A stretch of 38,652 nucleotides of DNA from an uncultured Peptostreptococcus sp. (GTDB taxonomy: Bacteria > Bacillota > Clostridia > Peptostreptococcales > Peptostreptococcaceae), in the NCBI GenBank assembly GCA_900759325.1, contig CAAEUW010000051.1, forward strand, positions 1-38,652. The letters run 5' to 3'. Below are positions 14,893 to 22,847 of the stretch, one piece after another (within the stretch, counting starts at the first letter, position 1; each line of letters opens with the position of its first letter). The notes below the pieces were generated by a model. It saw only the letters and a list, made by a program, of their open reading frames with translations. It was not told where the DNA came from and made no database searches. Made by a program: the position numbers and the translations under genes.

Positions 14893-17800
14893 CTAGGAAT
14901 TTTCCACCATTTCCTGGGCCTCTTTTAGCTTGATGCCTATTATTGATGAAATTCCCTTCTCCTGCATAGTTACACCATATATAAAGTCTGCAACCTCCAT
15001 AGTTCCCCTCCTGTGAGTAACTGCTATAAACTGGGTATCCTGACTTAGTTCCTTTAGGAAATCACCAAACCTATAGACATTTACATCGTCTAGTGGGGCT
15101 TCGATTTCGTCAAGTATACAGAAAGGTGTTGGCTTTGATATAAGGATGGCAAAGAGGATTGATATAGCAGTAAGGGCCTTTTCTCCACCAGATAGCAAGG
15201 AAAGATTCTTCATCTTCTTGCCTGGAGGCTGGGCTGTTATCTCTATATCACATGATAGGACATCATTCATATCTGTAATCCTTAGGTTGGCACTTCCGCC
15301 ACCAAATAACTTCTTGTATACCTCTACAAAATTCTTATTTATAATATCGAAGTTGGATAAGAATTCACTTTCCATACTTGCCACTAGGTCTGCTATTAGG
15401 GCATTTAGGGAAACTATCGATTCTTCCAAATCCTGCTTCTGCTCTGAATAGTATTCGTACCTCTCCTTGACTTCTGCATACTCTTCTATGGCATCTAGGT
15501 TGACATTGCCTATGGACTTAATCTTCTTTCTCAGAGCTTCCATGACTTTATAGTCAATTAGCAGGTTTTCATCCCTATATTCTAGGGCCTCCTGGTAGTC
15601 TAAACTATATCTTTCAAATATATTTGCCTGAAGGTTGTCCCTACTTGTTACTGACCTATCCAACTTAGATTCTAGCTTGTACTTGTCTTCCCTAAGTTCA
15701 TTGAAGTCCCTCTCTCTTGACCTTAGTTCAGCCTTGGCCTCATCTAAAGACAATCTTATATCATCCCTATCAGCCTTCTTATCTAAAATCCTTCTTGAGA
15801 AGTCTTCCTTAGTCTGGTTGAGAGTCTCTATCTGGCTTGTATAGGTTTCTATCAATAGGTCATAGTCGTTAATTTCATTGTTATTTTCCTTTATTGACTC
15901 AATTAGGCTAGCCAGATTTTCTTGGGACTTCTTCATACCACTTTCTATTCTTTCAACCTCTGCTAGATTGTTTTCGAATACCTGCTTGCTCCTAACTAGG
16001 TCTAGGTTCTTGTCATTGAATAGCTTTAGGCAGATATCATGCTTTTCCTTGGCTTCATTTAGGCTGTCGCTTAAGGACTGGATTAGGTCCATATTTCCTT
16101 GACCTTCCCTGTCCAAGGCTTCTAGCTGGTCCTTACACTGGTCAAAGTCAGCCTGGTTCTTTTCTATCTGCTTATCTATCCTAGCAATTTCTTCCTTGCT
16201 ATTATCTAAGTCATGCCTTCTATCCCTAAGCTTTGCCTCTGCTAGCTTTATTTCTGTATTAGCTCCTATTATTTCCTTGGAAAGGGTCTCTTTTTTCTCC
16301 CTGATCTTGGCAGCCTGGTCACTGAGCTTGGCTTTTTCTAAGCCCAGTAGGTCAAATTCAGACTTACACTGGTTTATCTGTTCTTCTATTGACTCAATTT
16401 CCTGGCCTAACTCGTCAATAAGTCTCTTTCTAGACAAGATATTGCCACTAGTCTTAAGACTACCACCTGTCATTGACCCACCTGGATTAAGTATATCTCC
16501 ATCTAATGTTACCAGCTTAAATCTATGGCCAGTTTCCTTTGCATAGGCTATGGCATCAGTCATATTATCTATAAGGATAACCCTGCCCAATAGGCTTTCT
16601 ACTACCTTCCTATAGGCCTCATCAAATTCTACTAGGTCACTACATAGGCCTAGGGGTCTTACACCGGTATTAGTTGCTAGGGCTAACTTGTTAGACCTCA
16701 TAGTGGTCTTAGGTAGGAAGGTTACCCTACCAAGGCTAGACTTCTTAAGGTATTCAATTGACCTCTTAGCTACACTTTCATCTTCAACCACCACATTTTG
16801 TATGGCAGCACCTAGGCTTGCTTCTATGGCCTTTTCATACTTGGCCGGCACCCTAATCAATTCACCCAGAGCTCCACAAATACCCTCAAGCGACTTGTTC
16901 TTTAGGATTTCTCTTACACCCTTGTTGAAGCCCTCATGGTGATTTTCCATATCTATATATGTATTTCTCCTAGACTTGATACGGCCTAGGTCCATATTTA
17001 GGTTCCTATCGTTTCTAGCTAGCTGGCCTATATTCTTTTCTAAGTCTCCTAGCTTAGCCTGAGCCTGGTCAAGGTCCTTGTCCAAGGCTTCCATTTTAGT
17101 TAAAAGGTCTCCAGCACCTGAATTTTTACCCTCAAGGTAGTCTTCAAGTTCTTTTATTTCCTCTTCCTGCAAGACTACTTTTTCTTCTAGACCTAGCCTA
17201 CTTGACCTTAGATTATCAAGATTGGCCTGACTAGTAGCAAAGTTTGCAGATAGTTTCTGCTTCTTTTCTAGTATATCTAGGGAAAGGGCCTTGTTAGACT
17301 CCATTTCTTCGTTTATTGCTTCTAGCTCAAGCTCAGCCTTCCTCTTTTCCTGGTAGGCCTTGTCTATTTCTTTCTGGGCCTCCTCAATCTCATAAGAGGT
17401 CTGGTATACCTTCTTATTGGCCTTGTCTAATTCAAGCCTATCCACCCTTATAGAGGCTTCAAGTCCTGATATTTCATTTTCCTTTATCGATATCTCTCTT
17501 AGCTGACTATTTATCTTTTCTTGGGAAATTTCTATTTCATACTTCTTACCTGCTAGTTCAGAGTTTATATCAACAAGGTTGGAATTTAACTCCTCTAGTA
17601 GGGCATCACACTCATTTAGACTAGCATCCAACTCTTCTATCTGACCATCTATACTAGACCTTTCAGAATCAGTCAGGTCTAATTCCTTTTCAAGACCTGC
17701 TAGCTTTTCAGACATATCCCTTATAAGGTCATCCATCTGGCTAGTCTGGTCAATAAAGTCATTTAGCTCTAGCTTTTTCAATTCTTGACTTACCTCAAGG

Positions 17801-18444
17801 TACTTTTCAGCCTTCTTAGCCTGACGCTCTAATGGCTTTACCTGATTTTCGATTTCATAAAAGATATCTTCTATCCTTGCTAGGTTGTCACTTGACTTCT
17901 TTAGGTTTCTTTCAGCCTCATTTTTCTTGTACCTAAACTTGGATATACCACAGGCCTCGTCAAATATCTTTCTCCTGTTGGCAGGATTATTGCTAAGTAT
18001 CTCTTCTACCTTACCCTGCTCGATTATAGAGTAGCCGTCCTTACCTATACCTGTATCCAGTAGGGTCTCTCTTACATCCTTAAGTCTACATGTCTTATTG
18101 TTTATATAAAATTCCGACTCACCACTCCTATAGACCCTTCTCTTTATGACTAGCTCTTCAGAGTCTATGTCAATTTCAGCCTGGGAATTATCTAGGGTAA
18201 TTGCCACCTCACAATAGTTCATTTGATTTTTAGAGTCAGTTCCTAGGAAGATAACATCTTCCATCTTCTCTCCCCTCAGACTCTTGACACTTTGTTCTCC
18301 CAAGACCCACCTGATAGCATCTGAGATATTACTCTTACCACTACCGTTTGGTCCTACTACCGCAGTTACACCCTTGTCAAAGTATATGTCTGTTTTTGTT
18401 GGGAAGGATTTAAATCCCTTTAATTCTAACTTTTTTAAATACAC
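14893..18444 (-). CDS. smc: Chromosome segregation protein SMC
   Basis: The condensin ATPase that compacts and segregates the chromosome with ScpA/ScpB. 1183 aa, normal size. N-terminal head with Walker A GPNGSGKS (31-38), a long coiled coil, a hinge around residues 500-680 (GICGALGELIRVPAKYEKAI, then GGSMTGGSLK), a returning coiled coil, and a C-terminal head with signature LSLLSGGEKAL and Walker B FCILDEIEAPLDD. The start is GTG at 18442-18444, 5 nt after GGAGG; no ATG fits. It sits in the conserved rnc - radical SAM - smc - ftsY order. Confidence 0.98.
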   Translation of the reverse strand: MYLKKLELKGFKSFPTKTDIYFDKGVTAVVGPNGSGKSNISDAIRWVLGEQSVKSLRGEKMEDVIFLGTDSKNQMNYCEVAITLDNSQAEIDIDSEELVIKRRVYRSGESEFYINNKTCRLKDVRETLLDTGIGKDGYSIIEQGKVEEILSNNPANRRKIFDEACGISKFRYKKNEAERNLKKSSDNLARIEDIFYEIENQVKPLERQAKKAEKYLEVSQELKKLELNDFIDQTSQMDDLIRDMSEKLAGLEKELDLTDSERSSIDGQIEELDASLNECDALLEELNSNLVDINSELAGKKYEIEISQEKINSQLREISIKENEISGLEASIRVDRLELDKANKKVYQTSYEIEEAQKEIDKAYQEKRKAELELEAINEEMESNKALSLDILEKKQKLSANFATSQANLDNLRSSRLGLEEKVVLQEEEIKELEDYLEGKNSGAGDLLTKMEALDKDLDQAQAKLGDLEKNIGQLARNDRNLNMDLGRIKSRRNTYIDMENHHEGFNKGVREILKNKSLEGICGALGELIRVPAKYEKAIEASLGAAIQNVVVEDESVAKRSIEYLKKSSLGRVTFLPKTTMRSNKLALATNTGVRPLGLCSDLVEFDEAYRKVVESLLGRVILIDNMTDAIAYAKETGHRFKLVTLDGDILNPGGSMTGGSLKTSGNILSRKRLIDELGQEIESIEEQINQCKSEFDLLGLEKAKLSDQAAKIREKKETLSKEIIGANTEIKLAEAKLRDRRHDLDNSKEEIARIDKQIEKNQADFDQCKDQLEALDREGQGNMDLIQSLSDSLNEAKEKHDICLKLFNDKNLDLVRSKQVFENNLAEVERIESGMKKSQENLASLIESIKENNNEINDYDLLIETYTSQIETLNQTKEDFSRRILDKKADRDDIRLSLDEAKAELRSRERDFNELREDKYKLESKLDRSVTSRDNLQANIFERYSLDYQEALEYRDENLLIDYKVMEALRKKIKSIGNVNLDAIEEYAEVKERYEYYSEQKQDLEESIVSLNALIADLVASMESEFLSNFDIINKNFVEVYKKLFGGGSANLRITDMNDVLSCDIEITAQPPGKKMKNLSLLSGGEKALTAISILFAILISKPTPFCILDEIEAPLDDVNVYRFGDFLKELSQDTQFIAVTHRRGTMEVADFIYGVTMQEKGISSIIGIKLKEAQEMVENS

Positions 18445-18456
18445 TATTACCTCCGA

Positions 18457-19527
18457 CTAGTATAAACCATACCTTTTACCTAAAAACTTATACATCTCTT
18501 CAAAGCTAATTTCTGAGACTATCTTTGAGTCTATCTCTACTATAATCCCATCAAGTAGACCCTTCCTTAGACCAGTCTTGAACCTAGCCTTGTATTTTTC
18601 ATTTATATATATCCTGTTAGACCTCTTATCACCTACTATGGTTGATATATTCTTATTGTCCGAATAGACTACGAGGTCCTTAAATTCTCTATCAATTAGA
18701 CTATCTAGATAGTCTCTTATCATCCTAGACTTTACCAACTCCCTAAAGGCTGGATGGTAGGGACCATCAACTACATCAATACCCAGCTGGATATCATCAG
18801 TTGCCTGAAGGCCTACCCTAATAACACCTATATCATTAGTGTGGTATATGACCATCAGCTTTTTTACTATGTCTACGCACTCATCAAGGCTAAATGGCCT
18901 GTAGTATCCATCCCTGTAGCTCTGTTCAAGACCAGTTTCCTTTATTATCAGGGTTGGATATATCCTTACAAAGTCTGGCCCTATCTTGGCGAATTCTTTG
19001 GCTGTCCTGATACACTTTTTATCAGTATCTCCAGGTAGGCCAATCATCTGCTGGAGACCTAGCTTAAGTCCAACCTCCTTAATTAGGGCCCCACTTTCAT
19101 AGACTATCTTACTATTATGACCTCTTAGACTTTCTACTAGTACCTCTTCATCCATAGATTGGACCCCTAGTTCTATTATAGTTGTCCCAAATGACTTTAC
19201 TAGGTCTAGACCATCCCTATCTATGCAGTCAGGTCTGGTAGACATCCTTATATCACTGACTAGTCCCCTATCCTTATATTCCTTGGCCACACTCAAAAGT
19301 TCTACCTGCTTATCCCTGTCTATTGCTGTAAAACTACCACCAAAAAAGGCAATTTCCACATCTACATCGGGCTTAATCGTTGCTAGGCAGTCTTCTATAA
19401 TTTCCCTAGCCTTATCACCAGTCATATCCGTTGATATACCTGTTATTTTCTTCTGGTTGCAAAATATACAATCATGGGGACATCCCTGGTGGGGTACAAA
19501 TATGGGTATTATCTTTTTGCCCCTCAT
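18457..19527 (-). CDS. Elp3-like radical SAM protein
   Basis: A 356-aa radical SAM enzyme. The 4Fe-4S site CPHDCIFC (a Cx3Cx2C motif, residues 16-23) lies in HQGCPHDCIFCNQKKITG, followed by AFFGGSFTAID and by the radical-SAM C-terminal extension typical of Elp3-related proteins (LRVGLQ-type region at IRVGLQATDD). It lacks an obvious acetyltransferase domain and lacks the C-terminal cysteine-rich SPASM region of peptide-maturing enzymes. This family is commonly found between rnc and smc in Clostridia; its substrate is unknown to me, and a tRNA or RNA modification role is only a guess. It directly abuts the rnc stop (0 nt) and ends 13 nt before smc. Confidence 0.85.
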   Translation of the reverse strand: MRGKKIIPIFVPHQGCPHDCIFCNQKKITGISTDMTGDKAREIIEDCLATIKPDVDVEIAFFGGSFTAIDRDKQVELLSVAKEYKDRGLVSDIRMSTRPDCIDRDGLDLVKSFGTTIIELGVQSMDEEVLVESLRGHNSKIVYESGALIKEVGLKLGLQQMIGLPGDTDKKCIRTAKEFAKIGPDFVRIYPTLIIKETGLEQSYRDGYYRPFSLDECVDIVKKLMVIYHTNDIGVIRVGLQATDDIQLGIDVVDGPYHPAFRELVKSRMIRDYLDSLIDREFKDLVVYSDNKNISTIVGDKRSNRIYINEKYKARFKTGLRKGLLDGIIVEIDSKIVSEISFEEMYKFLGKRYGLY

Positions 19528-20235
19528 CTATAGTTCTCCCATCTTAACTAGGGCATCCCTAGCAGCCTCTTTTTCTGCTTCCTTCTTGTTCTTTCCCTTG
19601 CCTATACCGATTGTCTCCTGACCGCACTTGACCTGCATCTCAAATTCCTTGTTGTGGTCTGGTCCACTTTCTCCTACTAGTTTGTATGAAATCTTACCAT
19701 TATTACCCTGTATGATTTCCTGTAGAATCGTCTTGTAATCTCTGAAGATATTTCCATCAATATTTTTTGCTATTGTATCTCTTAGGTTTGATAGTATAAA
19801 GTCCTTTGCCTGGTCAAAACCACCATCCAAGTATATGGCAGCTATCACTGCCTCCGTAGCATCTGCTAGGATTGAGTCCCTATCACTGCCACCTGAAGCC
19901 TTTTCTCCCTTACCTAAAAATAGGTGGTCGCCCAGGTTTATTTTCCTAGCTACTGCACTAAGAGATTCTTCACAAACTACATTCGCTCTTAACCTTGTTA
20001 GCTTTCCTTCTGGTAGGTCATTTCTAGCCCTAAATAAGTAGTCACTTACCACCAAGCCTAAAACTGAGTCCCCAAGAAATTCCAGCCTTTCATTGTAGTT
20101 GAATTCCTTGTGCTCATTGGCAAAAGAAGAATGTGTCAAGGCTGTCTGTATATAGGTCTTGTCCTTGAATTCATAGCCTATTTTTTCTTCAAAGGCCCTG
20201 ATACTTTCTCTGATCACATCGTTTATTGATGCCAT
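19528..20235 (-). CDS. rnc: Ribonuclease III
   Basis: Cleaves double-stranded RNA in rRNA processing and mRNA decay. 235 aa: catalytic domain with the signature NERLEFLGDS (48-57) and a second acidic cluster at DATEAVIAAIYLDGG, then a double-stranded RNA-binding domain (about 160-230, ending KKEAEKEAARDAL). I chose ATG 20235 because an in-frame GTG six bases upstream lies inside the ribosome site AAGGAGGGG (20249-20241). It heads the rnc-radical SAM-smc-ftsY unit. The efp terminator ends only a few bases before this ribosome site, leaving little room for a dedicated promoter. Confidence 0.96.
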   Translation of the reverse strand: MASINDVIRESIRAFEEKIGYEFKDKTYIQTALTHSSFANEHKEFNYNERLEFLGDSVLGLVVSDYLFRARNDLPEGKLTRLRANVVCEESLSAVARKINLGDHLFLGKGEKASGGSDRDSILADATEAVIAAIYLDGGFDQAKDFILSNLRDTIAKNIDGNIFRDYKTILQEIIQGNNGKISYKLVGESGPDHNKEFEMQVKCGQETIGIGKGKNKKEAEKEAARDALVKMGEL

Positions 20236-20251
20236 GATCACCCCTCCTTAT

Positions 20252-20301
20252 AAAAAATATAGCTATAGAATACCTGCTCTTTCAAACAGGTATTCTATAG
20301 C
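20252..20301 (-). terminator. efp terminator
   Basis: A perfect 15-bp stem (20301-20287 with 20276-20262), 10-nt loop, then TATATTTTTT on the minus strand. It lies 6 nt past the efp stop and immediately ahead of the rnc ribosome site. Confidence 0.9.
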
Positions 20302-20307
20302 ACTAAA

Positions 20308-20868
20308 TTAATTTACTCTTGATAAATATTCACTTGTTCTTGTGTCTATCTTTACCTTGTCACCAACATTTATAAATAATGGTACCTGAATAACTGCACC
20401 AGTTTCTACTGTAGCAGCCTTTGTAACATTACTTGCTGTATCGCCCTTGATTCCTGGTTCTGTATCAACAACTTCTAGGTCAACAAAGTTAGGACCTTCA
20501 ACCTGGAATGGAGCTCCCTGGTAAAATCTTATAGTAGCAACTTCATTTTCCTTCAAGAACTTGATAGCATCTTCTACCTGTTCGTAGTTCAAAGGAATCT
20601 GGTCATAAGTTTCTTCATCCATGAAGTAGTATAGCTCTCCATCATTGTATAGATACTGCATCTGCTTAGTTTCTATATTTGCCTTAGGGAACTTATCACT
20701 TGGGTTAAAAGCTTCTTCTCTAATTGCTCCTGTTATTAAATTTTTATACTTAGTTCTAACGAACGCAGCACCCTTACCTGGCTTAACGTGCTGGAAGTCA
20801 ACTACTAGACATGGCTGACCATCTTTTTCAAACGTTACACCTTTTCTAAAATCACTAGCTGTTACCAT
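20308..20868 (-). CDS. efp: Translation elongation factor P
   Basis: Relieves ribosome stalling at polyproline. 186 aa in three beta-barrel domains. The tip of domain I is HVKPGKGAAFV, with the modifiable lysine in PGKG at residue 32. The C-terminal domain carries the family signature GDKVKIDTRTSEYLSRV. GGAGG 7 nt before ATG; own promoter at 20912-20941 and own terminator, so probably monocistronic. No lysine-modifying gene lies nearby. Confidence 0.97.
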   Translation of the reverse strand: MVTASDFRKGVTFEKDGQPCLVVDFQHVKPGKGAAFVRTKYKNLITGAIREEAFNPSDKFPKANIETKQMQYLYNDGELYYFMDEETYDQIPLNYEQVEDAIKFLKENEVATIRFYQGAPFQVEGPNFVDLEVVDTEPGIKGDTASNVTKAATVETGAVIQVPLFINVGDKVKIDTRTSEYLSRVN

Positions 20869-20911
20869 TTTATATCCTCCAAAAATTGTAATTAATATGT
20901 TTATCTTAATA

Positions 20912-20941
20912 ATTATATCATGGAATGGCTTGATTTGTCTA
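20912..20941 (-). promoter_or_regulatory. Promoter of efp
   Basis: On the minus strand, TAGACA (20941-20936), 18 nt, TATAAT (20917-20912). The -35 box overlaps the phosphohexomutase stop codon. About 44 nt from the -10 to the efp ATG. Confidence 0.6.
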
Positions 20942-22633
20942 GTTCACTGAATCAACAATGGCCAAGAAGTAGTCATTAATTCCGTCTAACTTCTTAAGTG
21001 CTACCTGGTCTTCCTTGTCATGCGTTCCTATGTAAACCTTAATCTTTGGTTCTGTTCCTGACGGTCTTAGGGCTATCCAAGATCCATCCTCTAGTATGTA
21101 CTTAAGCACATTCGACTTAGGGAAGCCCTCTACACCAGCTCCAAAGTCTAGAACCTCTGCCACCTTCACACCATCTACAGCATCCATCTTTGTAGACCTG
21201 AAATGTTCCATTATCCTCTTTATCTTGCCACTTCCCTCTATACCTTCTAGGTAGATAGAAGTAGTCTTTTCCCTATAGTAACCATACTTGGCATATAGGT
21301 CCATTAGGCCTTCATATAGAGTCTTACCCTTACTCCTGTAGTATAGGGCCATTTCAGAGATCATAAGAGTAGCTACTACACCGTCCTTGTCCCTACACTG
21401 GTCACCTATCAAGTAACCATAGCTTTCTTCATAGCCCATTACAAATGTATGAGAGTGGTCTTTTTCGTACTGAGTCATCTTGTCCCCTAGGAACTTAAAA
21501 CCAGTTAGTATACTCACAACATCTACGCCCATTGACTTGGCTATATCCGCTCCGAATTCTGATGTTACTACTGTCTTGATTATGCAGGCATTGTCAGCCA
21601 ATCTTCCCTTTTCCTTAAGACCTGATATTGTATATTCTGCAAGTAGTCCACCAATCTGGTTACCAGTCAATAATACAACCTCACCAGCAGAATTCTTAAC
21701 TGCAACACCAACTCTGTCACAATCTGGATCATTTGCGATAAGAATGTCTGCATCTTCCTTCTTTAGAAGCTCAATACCCCTTGTAAGGGCAACACTCTCC
21801 TCTGGGTTAGGAGTCAGAATACCAGCAAAGTTTGGATCTGGCATTTCTTCCTCGGGTACAACTAGGACATTCTTAAAGCCACTATCTTTTAAGACCCTAA
21901 GAACTGGCACCCTACCAGTACCACAAAGAGGTGAATATACAACCTTGAATTCTCCTGCATATCTTTCTATGATATCTTTTCTAATTACATTGGCCTCAAC
22001 TGCATCAATAAAATCATCATCTATTGATGGGCCTAGTAAGGTCATCCTAGCCTCATCTTCCTTCTTGAAGGCTGGAATTGTAGAAAAGTCCTTTATAGTT
22101 TCTATTTCTGCCAAAACCTCGTCCGCCACATGAGGCATTATCTGGGCACCGTTATCACCATAAACCTTATATCCGTTGTATTTTGGTGGATTATGACTGG
22201 CTGTAATAACTATACCACCTATACAGTTTAGCTTTCTTACTGAATATGAAAGCATAGGTGTCGTCCTAAGATCATCAAAATAGTAGACCCTCATACCAGC
22301 TGCAGCTATAGTTCTTGCTGCCTCTATACAGAATTCCCTAGACATATTTCTATTATCATGGGCTATTACTATACCTCTTTCAGCCGCCCCTTCTTCATTT
22401 TTCAAGAAATAGTTGGCCAAACCATAAGAAGTCCTTCTGACAGTATAGATATTCATCCTATTTCTACCAGCCTCTACAACTCCCCTAAGGCCCGCTGTAC
22501 CAAACTCCAGATCACGGTAAAACCTGTCTTCAATTTCTTTTTCATCGTCCTTTATGGCCAATAATTCCTTTTTTGTATCCTCATCAAAATAAGAAGATGT
22601 CGTCCATTCATTATATAATTTCTTGTAGTCCAT
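20939..22633 (-). CDS. Phosphoglucomutase/phosphomannomutase
   Basis: An alpha-D-phosphohexomutase interconverting sugar 1- and 6-phosphates, feeding nucleotide-sugar and wall polysaccharide synthesis. 564 aa with the phosphoserine loop TASHNPPKYNGYKVY (Ser146), the metal-binding loop NDPDCDRVGVAV (about 302-313), the sugar-binding GYEESYG loop and the phosphate-binding RPSGTEPKIKVY near the C-terminus. Length and GTAGLRG near residue 46 fit the PgcA-like phosphoglucomutases of Firmicutes; glucose versus mannose preference cannot be read from sequence. Start ATG behind AAAGGAG. Confidence 0.93.
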   Translation of the reverse strand: MDYKKLYNEWTTSSYFDEDTKKELLAIKDDEKEIEDRFYRDLEFGTAGLRGVVEAGRNRMNIYTVRRTSYGLANYFLKNEEGAAERGIVIAHDNRNMSREFCIEAARTIAAAGMRVYYFDDLRTTPMLSYSVRKLNCIGGIVITASHNPPKYNGYKVYGDNGAQIMPHVADEVLAEIETIKDFSTIPAFKKEDEARMTLLGPSIDDDFIDAVEANVIRKDIIERYAGEFKVVYSPLCGTGRVPVLRVLKDSGFKNVLVVPEEEMPDPNFAGILTPNPEESVALTRGIELLKKEDADILIANDPDCDRVGVAVKNSAGEVVLLTGNQIGGLLAEYTISGLKEKGRLADNACIIKTVVTSEFGADIAKSMGVDVVSILTGFKFLGDKMTQYEKDHSHTFVMGYEESYGYLIGDQCRDKDGVVATLMISEMALYYRSKGKTLYEGLMDLYAKYGYYREKTTSIYLEGIEGSGKIKRIMEHFRSTKMDAVDGVKVAEVLDFGAGVEGFPKSNVLKYILEDGSWIALRPSGTEPKIKVYIGTHDKEDQVALKKLDGINDYFLAIVDSVN

Positions 22634-22729
22634 AAGAATCTCCTTTCACCTATATAAGTTATCTCTATTATAACCTTTTTTTCAAAAAAATACACATGAA
22701 AATTTTTCAAAAAAATTATTTTTCTTCTT

Positions 22730-22755
22730 ATATTATACAACCATATTATACAACC
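22730..22755 (-). promoter_or_regulatory. Tandem 13-bp duplication carrying two -10 boxes
   Basis: Two exact head-to-tail copies of ATATTATACAACC (22730-22742 and 22743-22755). Read on the minus strand, each copy presents TTGTATAAT, so the phosphohexomutase has two identical -10 elements 13 nt apart. No clean -35 stands at the right distance from either. Confidence 0.5.
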
Positions 22756-22767
22756 AATATATACAGC

Positions 22768-22794
22768 AAAAACCCACTCGAAATCGAGTGGGTT
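22768..22794 (-). terminator. ppdK terminator
   Basis: AACCCACTCGA/TCGAGTGGGTT stem (22794-22784 with 22781-22771), a 2-nt centre that would open to a 4-nt loop, then TTTTT on the minus strand. It lies 53 nt past the ppdK stop. Confidence 0.85.
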
Positions 22795-22847
22795 TGCTAA
22801 AAATTTTAGAAAGTAATTATTAACAATTTATTATAGGATGTATCGAC

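Noticed and set aside
16196..16546. Antisense ORF inside smc, and similar ones in ftsY (13832-14407), ppdK (23674-24132) and pgm (21480-22133)
   Set aside because: Their translations are Ser/Leu/Ile-rich mirrors of the coding strand, lack ribosome sites and match no family. They are shadows.
18457..19527. Radical SAM gene as the SCIFF maturase
   Set aside because: Its Cx3Cx2C site is N-terminal and the C-terminal half has no SPASM cysteine cluster. Its position between rnc and smc and its Elp3-like sequence point to a different family.
20236..20241. GTG 20241 as the rnc start
   Set aside because: It lies inside the AAGGAGGGG ribosome site. ATG 20235 is correctly spaced.
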